In this document: one piece after another, positions 51,329-59,929 of the stretch
How the letters are laid out: each line of letters starts with the position of its first letter
Position numbering within the stretch: position 1 is the first letter of the stretch
NCBI GenBank assembly: GCA_964631725.1
Contig: CAZVYX010000006.1
Location: 74,948-138,947 of the forward strand
DNA: 64,000 nt
Direction: 5' to 3'
Source: GCA-2731375 sp964631725
Lineage (GTDB): Bacteria > Pseudomonadota > Alphaproteobacteria > GCA-2731375
Translations under genes and position numbers: made by a program
Notes under the pieces: generated by a model
Seen by the model: only the letters and a program-made list of their open reading frames with translations
Told to the model about the DNA's origin: nothing
Databases searched by the model: none

Positions 51329-53665
51329 ATGAACGAACAACGAAAACCATCGAACCATTACACCGCCACCCATTGGGGCGCCTATCATCCCGAACGTGAC
51401 GGCGAGGGCCGCCTGAGCCTGCGCCCGGTGGCGGACGATCCCGATCCCTCGGCCATCGGACGCTCCCTGGCCGACGCGGTGGATGATCACCTGCGCATCG
51501 AACAGCCCATGGTGCGGACCGGCTGGCTGGACAACGGTCCCGGCCCCTGCGGCAACGGCCAAGCGACGCGGGGCGGCGAACCCTTCGTGCCCGTGTCCTG
51601 GGACAAGGCGTTCGAGCTGGTGACGGGGGAAATCGAACGGGTCCGGCGGGATCATGGCAACCAGGCCATCTATGCCGGATCCTACGGCTGGGCCAGCGCC
51701 GGGCGCTTTCACAACTCCAAGGCCCAGTTGTCGCGCTTTCTCAATCTGACGGGCGGTTTTACCCGTTCCGTGAACACCTACAGCCTGGCGGCGGCGGAGG
51801 TTATTCTGCCGCACATCGCGGGCAACATGGTGAAGTTGCAGATGGCGCATCACCCCTGGCCGGCCGTAGCGGCGCATACCGAGCTGTTCATCTCGTTTGG
51901 CGGCGTGCCGTTGAAAAATTCCCAGGTGGATTCCGGCGGCGTGGCCCAGCACAGCGCGGCGGAAGGCCTGCGCGCCTGCGCCAAGGCCGGCGTAGCGTTC
52001 ATCAACATCGGTCCGGTGCGCGGCGATGCGGCGGATTTCCTAAATGCCGAATGGATCCAGCCGCGGCCGAGCACCGACGTCGCCCTGATGCTGGGCCTGG
52101 CCCATACCCTGATCAGCGAAGATCTGCATGACCCGGATTTCATGGCGAAATACTGCGTCGGTTTCGAACGCTTCCTGCCCTATTTGATGGGCGATGTGGA
52201 CGGACAGGCCAAGGATGCCGAATGGGCCGGCGCCATCGTCGATCTGGAGGCGGATCAAATCCGCGATCTGGCACGGCGCATGGCGGCCAAACGGACGTTG
52301 ATCAATGTGGCTTGGTCTCTGCAGCGCACCGAACATGGCGAACAAACCTTTTGGATGGTCGTCGCCCTGGCCGCTGTTCTGGGCCAGGTCGGCCTGCCGG
52401 GCGGTGGTTTCGGCCTGGGCTATGGCGCCGCCGCGCCCGTGGGCCGGCACATGCCGGCGGCGCCCTGGGCAACCTTGAGTACCGGGCGCAACAACATCTC
52501 CGACTTTATCCCGGTGGCGCGCATATCTGATTTGCTGCTGAACCCTGGCGGTCGCTTCAACTACAATGGCCAGGCCATGACCTACCCCGATATCCGCATG
52601 GTCTATTGGGTCGGTGGCAATCCGTTTCATCATCACCAGGATCTCAACCGCCTGCTGACCGCCTGGCAGCGCCCGGATACGGTGGTGGTGCACGAACCAT
52701 GGTGGAACGCCATTGCCCGGCACGCGGACATCGTTCTGCCGGCGACCACGGTGCTGGAACGCAACGACATCGCCGGCTCGTTCCGTGACGGCACGACATT
52801 GTTGGCGAACCGCAAGGCGATGGAGCCGGTGGCCCAGTCGCGCCACGACCACGACATCTTTCGCGGCATGGCGGAAAAGATGGGCTTTCTGGATGACTTT
52901 ACCGAGGGCCGGGAGGAAATGGACTGGCTGCGCCATATCTATGACCTATCACGCCAGCGGGCCGCCAAGGGCGGCCACGAAATGCCCGATTTCGAGGCCT
53001 TTTGGGAAGCCGGTCGGGTCGATCTGTCGCCGCCCGAGGAACCCAGCATCTTTATGGCCGGGTTCCGCGCCAACCCGGTTGCCGAGCCCTTGGCCACGCC
53101 CACGGGCAAGCTGGAGATCTGGTCCGATGCCATCGCCGATTTTGGCTATGACGATTGCCCCGGCCATCCCATGTGGTTCGAACCGAAGGAATGGCTGGGC
53201 GCCGAATTGGCTAAGACCTACCCCCTGCACCTGGTTTCGAACCAGCCGGTCACGCGGCTGCACAGCCAATTGGACAACGGGATCGTTTCACGGGAGTCAA
53301 AGGTCGCGGGACGGGAAGCGGCGACCCTGCATCCCGCCGATGCCGCCGCCCGCGGCATCGGCGATGGCGACGTGGTGCGCCTGTTCAACGGCCGGGGTCA
53401 ATGCCTGGCCGGCGCGGTGGTCTCGGACGCCGTGCGCCGGGGCACGGTGCAATTGCCCACCGGCGCCTGGTATGACCCGGTGGCGCCGGGACAAATCGGC
53501 AGCCTGGATAAACATGGCAACGCCAACGTGCTGACCCGGGATGCCGGCACATCGTCCCTGGCCCAGGGTCCATCCGCGCATTCCTGTCTGGTTGAGGTCG
53601 AGGCCTATAAGGGCACGCCGCCACCTGTGACCGCCTTTACGCCGCCGCCCATTCGGAAGGTTTAG
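51329..53665 (+). CDS. BisC/DMSO-reductase-type molybdopterin oxidoreductase, cytoplasmic
   Basis: A 778-residue molybdoenzyme of the BisC/TorA branch, which reduces S- or N-oxides such as biotin sulfoxide. The ligand-Ser motif YAGSYGWASAGRFHN places the Mo ligand at about Ser118. No Fe-S Cys motif occurs at the N-terminus and no Tat signal is present, so the enzyme should be cytoplasmic. It also has FNYNGQAMTYPDIRMVYWVGGNPFHHHQDLNRL and HLVSNQPVTRLHSQLDNG. It follows the FAD oxidase by 2 bases and converges on the AOR gene. Substrate not determined. Confidence 0.92.
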   Translation: MNEQRKPSNHYTATHWGAYHPERDGEGRLSLRPVADDPDPSAIGRSLADAVDDHLRIEQPMVRTGWLDNGPGPCGNGQATRGGEPFVPVSWDKAFELVTGEIERVRRDHGNQAIYAGSYGWASAGRFHNSKAQLSRFLNLTGGFTRSVNTYSLAAAEVILPHIAGNMVKLQMAHHPWPAVAAHTELFISFGGVPLKNSQVDSGGVAQHSAAEGLRACAKAGVAFINIGPVRGDAADFLNAEWIQPRPSTDVALMLGLAHTLISEDLHDPDFMAKYCVGFERFLPYLMGDVDGQAKDAEWAGAIVDLEADQIRDLARRMAAKRTLINVAWSLQRTEHGEQTFWMVVALAAVLGQVGLPGGGFGLGYGAAAPVGRHMPAAPWATLSTGRNNISDFIPVARISDLLLNPGGRFNYNGQAMTYPDIRMVYWVGGNPFHHHQDLNRLLTAWQRPDTVVVHEPWWNAIARHADIVLPATTVLERNDIAGSFRDGTTLLANRKAMEPVAQSRHDHDIFRGMAEKMGFLDDFTEGREEMDWLRHIYDLSRQRAAKGGHEMPDFEAFWEAGRVDLSPPEEPSIFMAGFRANPVAEPLATPTGKLEIWSDAIADFGYDDCPGHPMWFEPKEWLGAELAKTYPLHLVSNQPVTRLHSQLDNGIVSRESKVAGREAATLHPADAAARGIGDGDVVRLFNGRGQCLAGAVVSDAVRRGTVQLPTGAWYDPVAPGQIGSLDKHGNANVLTRDAGTSSLAQGPSAHSCLVEVEAYKGTPPPVTAFTPPPIRKV

Positions 53666-53671
53666 GCGCGC

Positions 53672-55561
53672 TCAAGCCAGTTCCGGCAGGCCCACGGCGC
53701 GAAAGTTGTCCGGCGTCGGTTTGCCGGAGGCCAGGTCCCAACCGCGCAAGCCGTAATATTGGTCGAGCAGGCGGTCCCAGTCCGGGCGCTCCAGGCGCTC
53801 GCCCGCATGCGGTCCCGTCGCCGGCTCGTTCATGAAGCGTTCGGGCGGATAGTCCGCGGCGCGGTCGAAATCCGTGTGGCGCATGTTGAAGGCCTTTTGG
53901 AGGTAGAGGATCTTCTCGCCCTCGGCCATGAGCTCGTCGCCGCTCTTGTTCTCGCCCGTCGCCAGGGAATACAGCCGCGCCGCCTCCTCCGGCCCCATCA
54001 TCTGCAAGCCGCACCAATAGGTGGCGTAAAAGCAAATGCCCATGATCTCCAGAAGATTGTGCAGACGCTGGTAGTAAATCACCAATTCGGCCTTATGCGC
54101 GTAGGACGTCGGATCGAATGCCGTTGGCACGCCGAAACGCTCCGTCGACAATTCAGCCTGCAACGGCATGCGTTCGGTCAGGGGGCCGCCCTGGGTGTGG
54201 GTGCCGCCGCGCTCCGCCACCGCGATGGCCAGGGCCCAGCCCTTGAAGACACGCATCTCCTCCGCCAGGTCCTGGCCCTTCATATGCATGGCGAAGCGTT
54301 CGCTGTCCCGGCCAAGCCGTTCCGCCGCCGCCAGACTGCCGTCGGCCAGTAAATCCCCGATACCCTCGCGGCGCGCGATCTTGTTCAACAGCGTGCTAAC
54401 GACCTCGACATCACCCCATTCCAACGCCAGCCCATCGGTGTCGGCGGTGGTGAGGAGACCGCGCTGAAAACACTCCAGAGCCCAGGCGATGGGGTTGGTC
54501 GCGTTGGTGTTGTCCAGGCCCAGTTGGGTGCAGAGCTCACTGAGCGCCAATACGGCCGCCGGGTCGGAAATGCCCAGCTTGGCGGCAAAATCCCAATAAT
54601 CCTGGCTCTCGATCTTTTCGCCACGGGTGCCGGCGTGAGGCCCCGTCTTTACCCGCTGGTATTGCGAACACATGATGGGGCAGGCGAAACAGCCGAAAGA
54701 CTTGTCGATATATTTTTGTTCCTTCACCGCCGTGGCGATGTTGTCGGCCTCGTCGGGGGCCATCTGGGTTGCCTGGTAGTTTCGCACCGGGATGGAGCCC
54801 AGGGCGTTCCACGCCTCGAACGAGGTTCCGGTGCCGAACTTGCGCAAATTCTTCGTCGTATCAACACCCATCAAGTAACGCTGCATGGCCAGGCTCTCGG
54901 CCATGAAAGCCTTCGGCTCGGCCACCTTGAGCGTGCCCGAGCCGCTGACCGCGATGGCCTTCAGGTTCTTCGATCCCATGGCGGCGCCGACGCCGCAGCG
55001 CGAGGCCGAGCGGGTGCGGCTGACAATGATGCAGGCCGCCGCCGCCATATTCTCGCCGGCGGGCCCGATGCTCAACAATTCCAGGGTCGGGCGGTCGAGC
55101 TGTGTTCGCAATGCCGCTTCGGTCTCCCATGTGGTTTTGCCCCAAAGCTCGCCCGCGTCCACGATTGTGACATCGCCGTCATTGATATCGATGAAGACCG
55201 GCCGCTCGGCCCGGCCCGTGACGACGATATGGTCGAAGCCGGCATATTTCATTTCCGGGGCGAAATTGCCGCCGGCGTTGGCGGCGCCGAAGCCGCCCGT
55301 CAGGACATTCTTGCAGCTGATGGTCATGCGGCAGGCGGTTGCCGCCATCGTGCCGACCAGGGCCCCGGCGGTGAAGATAAGTGGATTGTCCGGGTCCAGC
55401 GGTTCCTTTCCGACCGGTGTTTCCTGCAGCAACAGCCAGTTGTTGACCCCCATGCCGGCGGGAAAGCGTTCGTTCAGCGCCGCCGTGGGCTCAACGGAGA
55501 CCGCACGTTTTGTCAGGTTGATGCGCAGGATATTGCCGCCGATCGCGTAAGACTGTGTCAT
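53672..55561 (-). CDS. aldehyde ferredoxin oxidoreductase family tungsten/molybdenum enzyme
   Basis: A 629-residue AOR-family enzyme, which oxidises aldehydes to acids (or the reverse) with a tungsten-bis-pterin and one [4Fe-4S] cluster, usually oxygen-sensitive. The cluster Cys are C291, C294 and C298 in CFACPIMCSQ, with the last in MGICFYATYWC. The pterin region is near GVGAAMGSKNLKAIAVSGSG. The small ferredoxin gene is directly upstream with a 3-base gap, as in AOR-type complexes of facultative bacteria. Transcription may depend on the FNR-like box at 55889. Confidence 0.92.
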   Translation of the reverse strand: MTQSYAIGGNILRINLTKRAVSVEPTAALNERFPAGMGVNNWLLLQETPVGKEPLDPDNPLIFTAGALVGTMAATACRMTISCKNVLTGGFGAANAGGNFAPEMKYAGFDHIVVTGRAERPVFIDINDGDVTIVDAGELWGKTTWETEAALRTQLDRPTLELLSIGPAGENMAAAACIIVSRTRSASRCGVGAAMGSKNLKAIAVSGSGTLKVAEPKAFMAESLAMQRYLMGVDTTKNLRKFGTGTSFEAWNALGSIPVRNYQATQMAPDEADNIATAVKEQKYIDKSFGCFACPIMCSQYQRVKTGPHAGTRGEKIESQDYWDFAAKLGISDPAAVLALSELCTQLGLDNTNATNPIAWALECFQRGLLTTADTDGLALEWGDVEVVSTLLNKIARREGIGDLLADGSLAAAERLGRDSERFAMHMKGQDLAEEMRVFKGWALAIAVAERGGTHTQGGPLTERMPLQAELSTERFGVPTAFDPTSYAHKAELVIYYQRLHNLLEIMGICFYATYWCGLQMMGPEEAARLYSLATGENKSGDELMAEGEKILYLQKAFNMRHTDFDRAADYPPERFMNEPATGPHAGERLERPDWDRLLDQYYGLRGWDLASGKPTPDNFRAVGLPELA

Positions 55562-55564
55562 GTT

Positions 55565-55834
55565 TCAGCTCCGCCTGATCGAAAGCGCGCCGACCGGGCA
55601 CCATTGCACACAGAGCGGCCGTTCTTCGTTGGCGCAGCCGTCGCACGGCTTGCGGCCGTCGCGGGCCTCATCGAAGATGACGATTTCAACTTCGCCTTCC
55701 CGTTCGTCCTTGATGATGTCGATGCTGGCGTTGCGCCGCCCGAACGCGCCATCGTGGTGAAAAGCGCAGGCCAGAACGCACAAATTGCAGGCACCGCAAC
55801 GCTGGTGTCTTGGCTCGATGGTGGCAATTGTCAT
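55565..55834 (-). CDS. 4Fe-4S ferredoxin subunit for the AOR-family enzyme
   Basis: An 89-residue Fe-S protein. The first Cys group is CGACNLCVLACAFHH, and a second is DGRKPCDGCANEERPLCVQWCPVGAL, together typical of a two-cluster electron carrier; it is small and probably donates or accepts AOR electrons. ATG 55834 has GGAG six bases upstream; a 13-residue N-terminal extension is less likely. It is the first gene of the AOR operon and lies 55 bases downstream of the FNR-like box. Confidence 0.85.
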   Translation of the reverse strand: MTIATIEPRHQRCGACNLCVLACAFHHDGAFGRRNASIDIIKDEREGEVEIVIFDEARDGRKPCDGCANEERPLCVQWCPVGALSIRRS

Positions 55835-55888
55835 CTTCGCTCCAACCTCTCTTGTTCGCAGTCTCCTACTCAAAGAGAGTTGCCTTCA

Positions 55889-55902
55889 TTGACATACGTC
55901 AA
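55889..55902 (-). promoter_or_regulatory. FNR/CRP-type box before the ferredoxin-AOR operon
   Basis: TTGAC-N4-GTCAA is a perfect palindrome of the FNR/Dnr type (TTGAT-N4-ATCAA relatives). Its centre lies about 61 bases before the ferredoxin ATG; a start site 41-42 bases downstream of the centre would leave a roughly 20-base leader. AOR enzymes are oxygen-sensitive, so anaerobic control is sensible. The -10 near 55868 (TAGGAG) is weak. Confidence 0.6.
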
Positions 55903-55919
55903 ATCGGCGTATCAATCCG

Positions 55920-56696
55920 CTACAGCGTCTGGAGCCAGTCGGTGCAGGCCGCGGCAACATCATGCCAGCCATCTTCCAGCAGCAGCATATGGCCCATCTC
56001 TTCGAATTCCAGGTAGGTCGCCTGTTCCAGATATCTATCCGCCACATTGCGCACTGTGGCGGTCGAAATCACCTTGTCCCGGCCGCCGGCGACGGCCAGG
56101 ACCGGGCAGTCGACCATCACCGGGTTGACATAGGATGCCCGGCCGCCATCGAACATCCAGAACAGGCTTTCAAACAGGGCCCGGCCGGATTCGGGCACGA
56201 ATTGCGCGAATACGTCCCTTTGGCGCGCCGGCGGCAGGCAGTTGAGAGAATTCTCCGCCGCGATTTCGAAGGCGGCGCTCAGGCTTTGCTCCCAGAACGG
56301 ACCGATCGACATCAGGCCCATGGCGGCGGCGATTTCATTATCCGATGACGGCAGCAGACCCCAGGGCGGCGCCGGGGTCAGCAGTATGGCGGCTTTTGCC
56401 AGGCCCTTGGCGGCGAGCAGTTGGGCGATCAATCCGCCCATGGAATGACCCAGTAAAACAGGTGGCTGGGGCAAGTTGTCGACGACCACGCTTAGATCGG
56501 TGACATAGTCGGCCAGGCCGGTTCCCGCCAGCTGCGGATCAGCGGCCTTGCCGGGGCCCTGGTCATGATATCGCAACTCCGGCGTCAATACGGACCAGCC
56601 GGCGTCGGCAAAATGGCCCTTGAAATTCGTGAAGATCGAAGCGCCGCAAAATGCGCCCGGTACCATCAGGACGGTCTTGTTGCCGCCGCTGCTCAT
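55920..56696 (-). CDS. alpha/beta hydrolase
   Basis: A 258-residue alpha/beta-hydrolase. The nucleophile elbow is LGHSMGGLIAQLL (Ser), with VLMVPGAFCGASIFTNF forming the oxyanion region; the C-terminal His is in FEEMGHMLLLEDGW and an acid residue in AGGRDKVISTA. ATG 56696 overlaps the rppH stop (ATGA). A longer upstream frame lies within rppH and is not the gene. Substrate unknown. Confidence 0.88.
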   Translation of the reverse strand: MSSGGNKTVLMVPGAFCGASIFTNFKGHFADAGWSVLTPELRYHDQGPGKAADPQLAGTGLADYVTDLSVVVDNLPQPPVLLGHSMGGLIAQLLAAKGLAKAAILLTPAPPWGLLPSSDNEIAAAMGLMSIGPFWEQSLSAAFEIAAENSLNCLPPARQRDVFAQFVPESGRALFESLFWMFDGGRASYVNPVMVDCPVLAVAGGRDKVISTATVRNVADRYLEQATYLEFEEMGHMLLLEDGWHDVAAACTDWLQTL

Positions 56697-57163
56697 ACCA
56701 GGTGCGCGAAGGCGGCGATGACCTGGCGGTAGTTCTCGCGCTTGAAATGCACCACGACGTCGGCCAGGGTCTCCACCGGCGTCCACTTCCAGTCGTCGAA
56801 TTCAGGTTCCGCCGTGGCTAGGTTGATATCTTCGTCCCGGCCCAGAAAGCGCATGGCGAACCATTTTTGGGTTTGGCCGCGAAATTGCCCGTGCCAAACC
56901 TTGTCGGCCAGATCGGCCGGCAGGTCATAGGGAATCCAGTCCTCGCTTTCGGCGATGATTTCGGCCCGGTCGGTGCCGATTTCCTCTTCCAGTTCGCGCA
57001 AGGCGGCCTGACGCGGCGTCTCGTCATCCTCGACCCCGCCCTGGGGCATTTGCCAGGCCTCGGCCACTTGGTCGATGCGCTGCGCGACCAGGACCAGATT
57101 ATCCCTGTTGAGCAACATGATGCCCACACAGCGCCGGTAGGGCCGTTCAGAAAAGGGTCTCAA
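56693..57163 (-). CDS. rppH: RNA pyrophosphohydrolase RppH
   Basis: Removes pyrophosphate from the 5' end of mRNA, starting decay. The Nudix box GGVEDDETPRQAALRELEEEIG follows AEAWQMPQ, a hallmark of RppH/NudH; the N-terminus RPYRRCVGIMLLN and C-terminal EFDDWKWTPVETL also fit. The length (156) is standard. The start is TTG, which overlaps the upstream TGA. In alphaproteobacteria it regularly follows ctpA and the YibQ-like gene. Confidence 0.95.
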   Translation of the reverse strand: MRPFSERPYRRCVGIMLLNRDNLVLVAQRIDQVAEAWQMPQGGVEDDETPRQAALRELEEEIGTDRAEIIAESEDWIPYDLPADLADKVWHGQFRGQTQKWFAMRFLGRDEDINLATAEPEFDDWKWTPVETLADVVVHFKRENYRQVIAAFAHLV

Positions 57164-58557
57164 TTTTTCGCCTCTTGATGATCCGTAAGGGCGGAAACGG
57201 GAACCAGGTCAAAGCCACGGTCAGCCATGGCACGGGTCCACTGGGCCAGACGCTCGATCGTTACCGGATAGGGAAAACCGATCCCGATCGCGCCCCCCGA
57301 CGCGGCGGCCAGACGTTCCAGTTCCAGCAATCTGGCATCAATAGCGGCGCGCGAGGCGACCGCGTCAACCACCCGGTCGTTGGCGGCAATGTTCAGACCA
57401 ATCCGGCCCGCGACGTCGCTGGCGACCGAGGACGACGAGGCCCGGGCATCGAGAAACATCAGGCCCCGGTCGCGCAAGGCCTCCAATATGGGCCGCAGAT
57501 GGGATTCGGTGGAGGTAAAGCGTCCACCCATGAAATTGGTCGCGCCCACATAGCCGGAAAACCGGCCCAGCAGCCAATCAAGACGCTGCAGATTTCGATG
57601 AATGGTCAGGCTGGTCAGCAAGGTGTGGGGTCCGGGATCGTTGGTCGGATAATCCATGGGTTCCATGGGAACCTGCAACAGGACCTCATGGCCGGCGGCG
57701 CGGGCCTGATTGACATAGTCCTGCAAATTGCGTCCATAGGGCGCGAATGCCAGGGTGACGCCACCGGGCAACTGCTGAATAGCGGTCATCGTCGTTGCCC
57801 GGCTGAGGCCGAGGCTGCCGACGACCACGGCAATGCGCGGCCGGCCCGTGGCCTTGTAGGGGCGGGCGTATACCGTCAAGGGCGTCCGACCATCCGGCGC
57901 GACCACGGGCAGGGGGCCGTTCTTGGTCGATTTGATCAGGGCCGGATCCGGTGCCGGATGCAGGCCGCCGCTGGCGGTAAATTTGCCACCGCCCGACGGT
58001 GTTGTGCGGGCCGGCGCGGGGCTGGGTGTGAGATCCTGGTCCGAACCGGCCGGGGGCGTGGCTTGCGGGCCGGAAGCGGGTTTCGGCTCCGGTGCATGTG
58101 CCTTGGTATCCGGCATGATCTTGGGGGCGGTCTGGGGCGCGGCCTTGGGCGCGGCTTCGGACGGCGGCGGGGCCTTGGCTTGATGTTGCGTTTCGGGCTT
58201 CTTGACGTCAGCTTGTTTTGCGTCGGCAGCTTCCTTGCCCGCCTCCCTTGGCGCCTTCTTGTCAGCCTGGTCGGCAGGAGCCTGACGGCCGCTGCCATCC
58301 TTCGAGAGATCAATGCTCATCACCGCCGACAGGGCGGCGGTCTTATCGACGGGCTCCGCCTTATGCGCGGCGGGGTCGTAACTAAAGGTCAGCCATGCCG
58401 CCAATCCCGCCGCGCCGGCAAGAAGGATCAGGACGGCCACCGCCAGTGCACTGGGCCTTCGCCGCCCGGCCCCGGCGCCCTCATCGGCAGTCCGTTTACC
58501 AGCCCGTTCGCTAGCCCGTCTACCGGCCTGTTTCCTGCCTCGCGGTGTTCTGGCCAC
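57160..58557 (-). CDS. divergent polysaccharide deacetylase family protein (YibQ-like)
   Basis: A 465-residue envelope protein. A basic N-terminus and one helix (about 36-58) precede a long Ala/Pro/Lys-rich linker. The C-terminal domain starts PRIAVVVGSLGLSRATTMTAIQQLPGGVTLAFAPYG, a member of the divergent polysaccharide deacetylase family (DUF610/YibQ), with VPMEPMDYPTNDPGPHTLLT and GIGFPYPVTIERL. The catalytic activity of this family is unproven. The start is GTG. Confidence 0.9.
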   Translation of the reverse strand: MARTPRGRKQAGRRASERAGKRTADEGAGAGRRRPSALAVAVLILLAGAAGLAAWLTFSYDPAAHKAEPVDKTAALSAVMSIDLSKDGSGRQAPADQADKKAPREAGKEAADAKQADVKKPETQHQAKAPPPSEAAPKAAPQTAPKIMPDTKAHAPEPKPASGPQATPPAGSDQDLTPSPAPARTTPSGGGKFTASGGLHPAPDPALIKSTKNGPLPVVAPDGRTPLTVYARPYKATGRPRIAVVVGSLGLSRATTMTAIQQLPGGVTLAFAPYGRNLQDYVNQARAAGHEVLLQVPMEPMDYPTNDPGPHTLLTSLTIHRNLQRLDWLLGRFSGYVGATNFMGGRFTSTESHLRPILEALRDRGLMFLDARASSSSVASDVAGRIGLNIAANDRVVDAVASRAAIDARLLELERLAAASGGAIGIGFPYPVTIERLAQWTRAMADRGFDLVPVSALTDHQEAKN

Positions 58558-58582
58558 GATTTCTCAACCCCGGTTCAGAAAT

Positions 58583-59929
58583 TTATTCGCCATTGCGCCG
58601 TTGCAACAGGGCCATGCCGCGCAACAGGTCCAAGGCATAACTCAACTGAAAATCACGCGGTTTTTCGGCTGCTTCGCCGTTGCCATTGCCGTTATTCCTT
58701 GGCTTTTGCGCGCCGGCCCCACCTTTCTTTTCCGCCTTCAGGTGCTTTGGCAGATCGGCTTCGCTGTGCCGGCGATTGTTGGTCGGCTTCTCCACCCGTA
58801 CCTGCTCGACAACTATGTCGGGCTCTATGCCCTTGGCCTGGATCGACGTGCCCGATGGCGTGTAATAGCGCGCCGTGGTCAAGCGGATTGCACCATGGCC
58901 TTGCAGGGGAATGATGCTTTGCACCGAACCCTTGCCGAACGACTTGGTTCCGATCACCAGGGCGCGCTGATGGTCCTGCAGCGCGCCGGCAACGATTTCG
59001 GAGGCGGACGCCGAACCGCCATTGATCAGCACCGCCACGGGCAGGCCCTGGGCCAGATCACCCACCTTGGCATTGTATCGATGGGTTTCCTCGGGCCGGC
59101 GGCCGCGGGTGGAAACGATTTCTCCCTTGTCCAGGAATGCGTCCGATACGGCAATCGCCTGATCCAGCGCGCCGCCCGGGTTGTTGCGCAAATCCAGCAC
59201 CACACCCTTGAAATTGTTGCCCAATTCGGCCTTGCGCTTGGCCATGGCTGATTCCAGGCCGCTGTTGGTCTGTTCGGTAAAGGATGTGATGCGGACATAA
59301 ACCATGTTGCCTTCCAGGCGGGAGCGGACCGATTGTATCCGGATAACGTCGCGGACGATCTTTACTTCGAACGGTTTCTCCACGCCGGGCCGCGCCACCA
59401 TCAGGCGGATTTCGGATTTCACCGGGCCGCGCATTTTTTTCACCGCCTCGGCCAGGGTCATGCCCATCACCGGCGTGCCATCAAGCTGGGTGATATAATC
59501 CCCGGCCTTCATTCCGGCCCGCGAGGCCGGCGTGCCGTCAATCGGCGAGACCACCTTGACCAGACCGTTTTCCATGGTCACTTCGATGCCCAGGCCGCCA
59601 AACTCACCTTTGATCTGCTCCCGCATGTCGCGGTATGCCTTGGGCGGCATGTACGATGAATGGGGGTCGAGAGAGCGCAGCATGCCGGTAATCGCGGACT
59701 CGATAAGGTCGGGATCATCCACCTCTTCAACATAATCGGCGCGAATCCGTTCCAACACATCGCCAAACAGGTTCAATTGCCGATAGATCCCATCATCCGC
59801 CGCCCGCGCCGGGCCGGAGAGAAGCAGCAGAGCCGTCAGGGCGGCAAGCGCAAACAGCACGCCGAACGGCACGCCATACGGCGCGCCAAACCGCATAGGG
59901 TCCCGCCCGCCGATCAAATACTTCATCAT
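58583..59929 (-). CDS. ctpA: carboxyl-terminal processing protease CtpA (S41)
   Basis: A secreted Ser-Lys protease of 448 residues. It has a signal peptide or anchor at about residues 15-42, a PDZ domain (VSPIDGTPASRAGMKAGDYI), and the S41 core with SASEIVAGALQDHQRALVIGTKSFGKGSVQS, in which Ser and Lys of the dyad are present. The C-terminus is Lys/Gly/Asn-rich. ATG 59929 overlaps the envC stop. It probably trims periplasmic or division proteins. Confidence 0.94.
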   Translation of the reverse strand: MMKYLIGGRDPMRFGAPYGVPFGVLFALAALTALLLLSGPARAADDGIYRQLNLFGDVLERIRADYVEEVDDPDLIESAITGMLRSLDPHSSYMPPKAYRDMREQIKGEFGGLGIEVTMENGLVKVVSPIDGTPASRAGMKAGDYITQLDGTPVMGMTLAEAVKKMRGPVKSEIRLMVARPGVEKPFEVKIVRDVIRIQSVRSRLEGNMVYVRITSFTEQTNSGLESAMAKRKAELGNNFKGVVLDLRNNPGGALDQAIAVSDAFLDKGEIVSTRGRRPEETHRYNAKVGDLAQGLPVAVLINGGSASASEIVAGALQDHQRALVIGTKSFGKGSVQSIIPLQGHGAIRLTTARYYTPSGTSIQAKGIEPDIVVEQVRVEKPTNNRRHSEADLPKHLKAEKKGGAGAQKPRNNGNGNGEAAEKPRDFQLSYALDLLRGMALLQRRNGE

